Positions 34,694 to 34,723 of a stretch of DNA of 34,723 nucleotides are shown here, piece by piece. This DNA comes from a bacterium (GTDB taxonomy: Bacteria > Electryoneota > RPQS01). The notes under the pieces are model-generated. The model was not told the origin of the DNA and made no database searches. It was given only the letters and a program-made list of their open reading frames with translations. The position numbers and the translations under genes were made by a program. Location: contig JADLDM010000198.1 in assembly GCA_020846695.1 (NCBI GenBank), positions 1 to 34,723 on the forward strand. Direction: 5' to 3'. The number at the start of each line of letters is the position of its first letter. Position 1 is the first letter of the stretch.

Positions 34694-34723
34694 TTACTGC
34701 TGTGCGCCGTGTTTCTGCAGGAA
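34694..34723 (-). CDS. C-terminal end of an unidentified minus-strand CDS (partial)
   Basis: Minus strand reads FLQKHGAQQ-stop, followed by a terminator; too short to identify. Confidence 0.4.
   Translation of the reverse strand, partial: FLQKHGAQQ

Noticed and set aside
1-34723. CRISPR array, tRNA, rRNA, prophage or known defence system
   Set aside because: No regularly spaced direct-repeat array, no recognisable tRNA/rRNA sequence and no phage, cas, integrase or transposase protein was seen on reading both strands; a tRNAscan/Infernal/DefenseFinder run would be decisive.

Overview
This is a bacterial chromosomal window. Three consecutive proteins carry T9SS-type sorting tails (NPFNP...), which suggests an FCB-group or related candidate-phylum genome; this taxonomic reading is inference. 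I see about 29 supportable CDSs, most of them housekeeping: a 5'-truncated redoxin (CNHCPYA), VOC and cupin proteins, a secreted seven-repeat propeller protein, mitochondrial-type aconitase, a divergent alanine racemase, tandem paralogous repeat lipoproteins, TPR and envelope proteins, a gnd-zwf-opcA-pgl operon, a membrane glycosyltransferase operon, three T9SS-tail proteins, a GNAT, a thiolase, a methyltransferase, an M29-type aminopeptidase, a two-gene membrane-protein/Pro-rich microprotein pair, and a split PaaH-like 3-hydroxyacyl-CoA dehydrogenase. No rRNA, tRNA, CRISPR, phage or transposase gene was recognised. The observations most worth a second look are: (1) several families of short dispersed intergenic hairpin repeats, two of which show compensatory base changes between copies; (2) an in-frame TAA that splits an otherwise continuous GT2/cellulose-synthase-like gene; (3) a PaaH-type dehydrogenase split into two ATGA-coupled genes, the second with a degenerate active site; (4) an opcA-containing oxidative pentose phosphate operon; (5) a propeller gene bracketed by repeat copies, with a repeat-derived C-terminus; (6) an alanine racemase lacking the usual MDQ-region residues. 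All calls come from reading the sequence; no database search was run.
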